Assembly (NCBI RefSeq): GCF_964199755.1
Contig: NC_133899.1
Span: forward strand, 24,531,446 to 24,595,445
Direction of reading: 5' to 3'
Origin: Larus michahellis
Taxonomy: Eukaryota; Chordata; Aves; Charadriiformes; Laridae
Length of the DNA stretch: 64,000 bases
Shown: in pieces, positions 49,413 through 64,000 of the stretch
Layout: each line of letters begins with the position of its first letter
Position numbering within the stretch: position 1 is the first letter of the stretch
Notes under the pieces: generated by a model
What the model saw: only the letters and a program-made list of their open reading frames with translations
Told to the model about the DNA's origin: nothing
Databases searched by the model: none
Program-made: the position numbers and the translations under genes

Positions 49413-49466
49413 GCAGCCCCGTACAAGTGTTGCTTGTACGCAGCCCCGTACAAGTGTTGCTTGTAC
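49413..49466. repeat. 27-bp tandem duplication with internal hairpin
   Basis: Two identical adjacent 27-bp units. Each contains GTACAAG, a 5-nt loop TGTTG, and its complement CTTGTAC. Confidence 0.95.
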
Positions 49467-50294
49467 GAATGTGGGCTATGGTAAACTAAAACTGAGATTT
49501 GCACCCTTACACAATCCCAATGGGAAGTTTTCATACTAACCAGAAGAAAGGACCATAACAACCATTAGCCACATAACCATGAAAATATTGTTGCCTGGCC
49601 TGTTGCAACTCTTTTACACCTTACGCTACCTGTTCTGTCTCACAGTGATGGGGAAAGAAATACAACCACAGCTGTTAAAACTGCCAGGGAGATGCTGTTA
49701 AGCGGTGCATTTCCTGGCAAATCTAGAGTTAATTTAATGTACTTGCCTGTCGGCTGAGCACACCCAGAGTAATCCAATTAGGATCCAATTAGGCCAGAAG
49801 TACAGTCTAGCACACTACTGGCCCGGTCCAACACTTAGCCAAGTTGCACAGTGCAGCGGGTGGATCTGCACACACACCCCTCAGGGCAAAACTGATCGGA
49901 AAAACAAAAATAAGGCACATCACGCTGAAATCACAACTTTTATCTGTCACACCGGTAGCAGCTTCTCCATCTCCACTCAGATGTTTTTGTCTCAAAACTC
50001 TCATTCAGGACAGGAGTTATCCCAGCATAAGGGAAAACAGCGACTATTCTGAAAGACTTAATTATCACAAGAATTCAGCAAATGTTAGCTAAGCTAAATC
50101 CTCGTCCCGGACTTGAAAGGGGAAAGAGTAAATACCACATGTCTCTCCTCTGTCTGAGGGAAAGGCTGCCGCCGGTTGGTATGTAAGCCACAGGACTCCA
50201 GTGCAATCCCTACGCCAGAGAACAGTCGCTCTTCAAATTCTGGAGACGCATAATTCAACTCTCTTCAAGAGTTACAGAAGAGGTACACCAAGAT
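49467..50294. other. Spacer upstream of PSMC6 3' end, no gene seen
   Basis: Non-repetitive sequence with no recognised coding or RNA feature. Confidence 0.5.
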
Positions 50295-50669
50295 AAGCAG
50301 ATTTAAACAAGTTTTATTCATAAACTGTTTGGGGGAAGGAAATTTACTGATATAAAAAAAAAAAAGCAAGAAAAACTGACTTTCTTAAAGGTTTTCTAAC
50401 CCATTCAGGCACATTTATAAATTCACACTGTAACTGCTAAGAGAACGCATCTCCACACATTTTACTTAACCTGGGCCAAAATGAATATTGTATTTCAGAA
50501 TGGTACAGAAAACACATTTCTGTAGCCAACTTGCAACTAGTGTTACCAAATTACTAGCTACATGTTACACAAACACCTTACAATAATAATCAAGAGGTAC
50601 ATTATTTCTGTCTTTTTATACATTAACCCAGGACGACATGTGCAGTCAATCACAAATTATACAGTTAAA
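50295..50669 (-). other. PSMC6: PSMC6 3' untranslated region
   Basis: Extends from the TAA at 50,670-50,672 to the poly(A) signal at 50,313-50,318. Short and AT-rich. Confidence 0.7.
50313..50318 (-). terminator. PSMC6: PSMC6 poly(A) signal
   Basis: AATAAA on the - strand about 350 nt after the PSMC6 stop. It is the first canonical signal. Confidence 0.7.
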
Positions 50670-63497
<12,828 letters not shown>

Positions 63498-63632
63498 GTT
63501 TGTATAGCTGTGCACCACTGTGTCTGGCACAAGGAACAGCCAGACCGAGCTGTCTCAGGAGCCCCCCAAGGGCTCCTCTCCTCAGTCATGGCACCAGGGT
63601 TTCCTGTTCAGAGGTGGCTCCCGCGGGGTTAG

Positions 63633-63730
63633 AACCATGCAATCATTTAGGTTGGAAAAGACCTTTACGATCATCAAGTCCAACTGAAAACCTAACACTG
63701 CCAAGTCCACCAAACCCATTCCTGGAGTAA
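63633..63730 (-). mobile_element. CR1 LINE 3'-end fragment
   Basis: CATTTAGGTTGGAAAAGACC then ATCATCAAGTCCAAC matches the reverse complement of a different CR1 subfamily's 3' end. Confidence 0.8.
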
Positions 63731-64000
63731 CTCAGGGCAGAATGCATTCCTACAGAGACATTTGCACGCTTGTCTGAAGGCAGGAGGAGAGCGAAACTTA
63801 AAAAAACAAAGCTATAAGACAACCATACAAAGTGTATGATCTACACTGATAGCATACCAACAGTGTCAGGACATCAAACTGCATCTGGAAATCCAAGGAT
63901 CAACAATTCATGTTTCATACCCAGTCTTACATGAGCCTCAATCAAGTTAAGATTCAGTTTGGAAGGCCCAGAAAGGCATTCTGGTCGCCTCCGGGTACAC
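63731..64000. other. Window end, no feature seen
   Basis: Non-repetitive AT-rich sequence upstream of PSMC6. Nothing is recognised. Confidence 0.5.

Overview
This is vertebrate nuclear DNA, almost certainly from a bird. The genes are split by GT-AG introns, poly(A) signals and CpG islands are present, and the interspersed repeats are CR1-type LINE fragments with the typical avian 3' tail (ATTCTATG repeats). Species cannot be fixed from the sequence alone.

Four protein genes are present. From left to right: the last exons of FERMT2 (kindlin-2, + strand, cut by the window edge); GNPNAT1 (glucosamine-6-phosphate N-acetyltransferase, + strand, complete coding sequence, 183 aa); STYX (pseudophosphatase, - strand, complete, 223 aa in 11 coding exons); PSMC6 (26S proteasome ATPase Rpt4/S10B, - strand, complete, 389 aa in 14 coding exons, or 403 aa from an upstream in-frame ATG). 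I joined every exon by hand at GT-AG sites. The reading phase closes exactly at each junction, and the lengths equal or nearly equal the human proteins. Order and relative orientation match human 14q22 as I remember it, so this is a conserved syntenic block.

Layout: 1-4,165 FERMT2 3' end; 4,166-20,030 a GC-rich, gene-free intergenic region holding a 24-bp minisatellite, an 0.8-kb GGAT/GGAG array, a 60-bp minisatellite, a probable old LTR and a CR1; 20,030-27,230 GNPNAT1, with CpG island and a G/C-run minisatellite in intron 1; 27,230-29,690 a spacer between convergent gene ends, with GA-rich palindromes; 29,690-48,350 STYX, with a 10-kb first intron and a CpG-island promoter containing a large inverted repeat; 48,350-50,290 a short spacer with a CR1; 50,290-62,860 PSMC6 with CpG-island promoter and a CR1 just upstream of exon 2; 62,860-64,000 two more CR1 pieces in opposite orientations.

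The genes act in unrelated processes: integrin activation, UDP-GlcNAc synthesis, MAPK/F-box regulation and protein degradation. They are neighbours by ancestry rather than by pathway. I found no clearly new biological system. The best leads are a 21-nt in-frame FERMT2 microexon, a duplicated start-codon region in GNPNAT1, a long inverted repeat in the STYX promoter island, a possible cryptic exon in GNPNAT1 intron 1, and a CR1 tail 29 nt from a PSMC6 splice acceptor.
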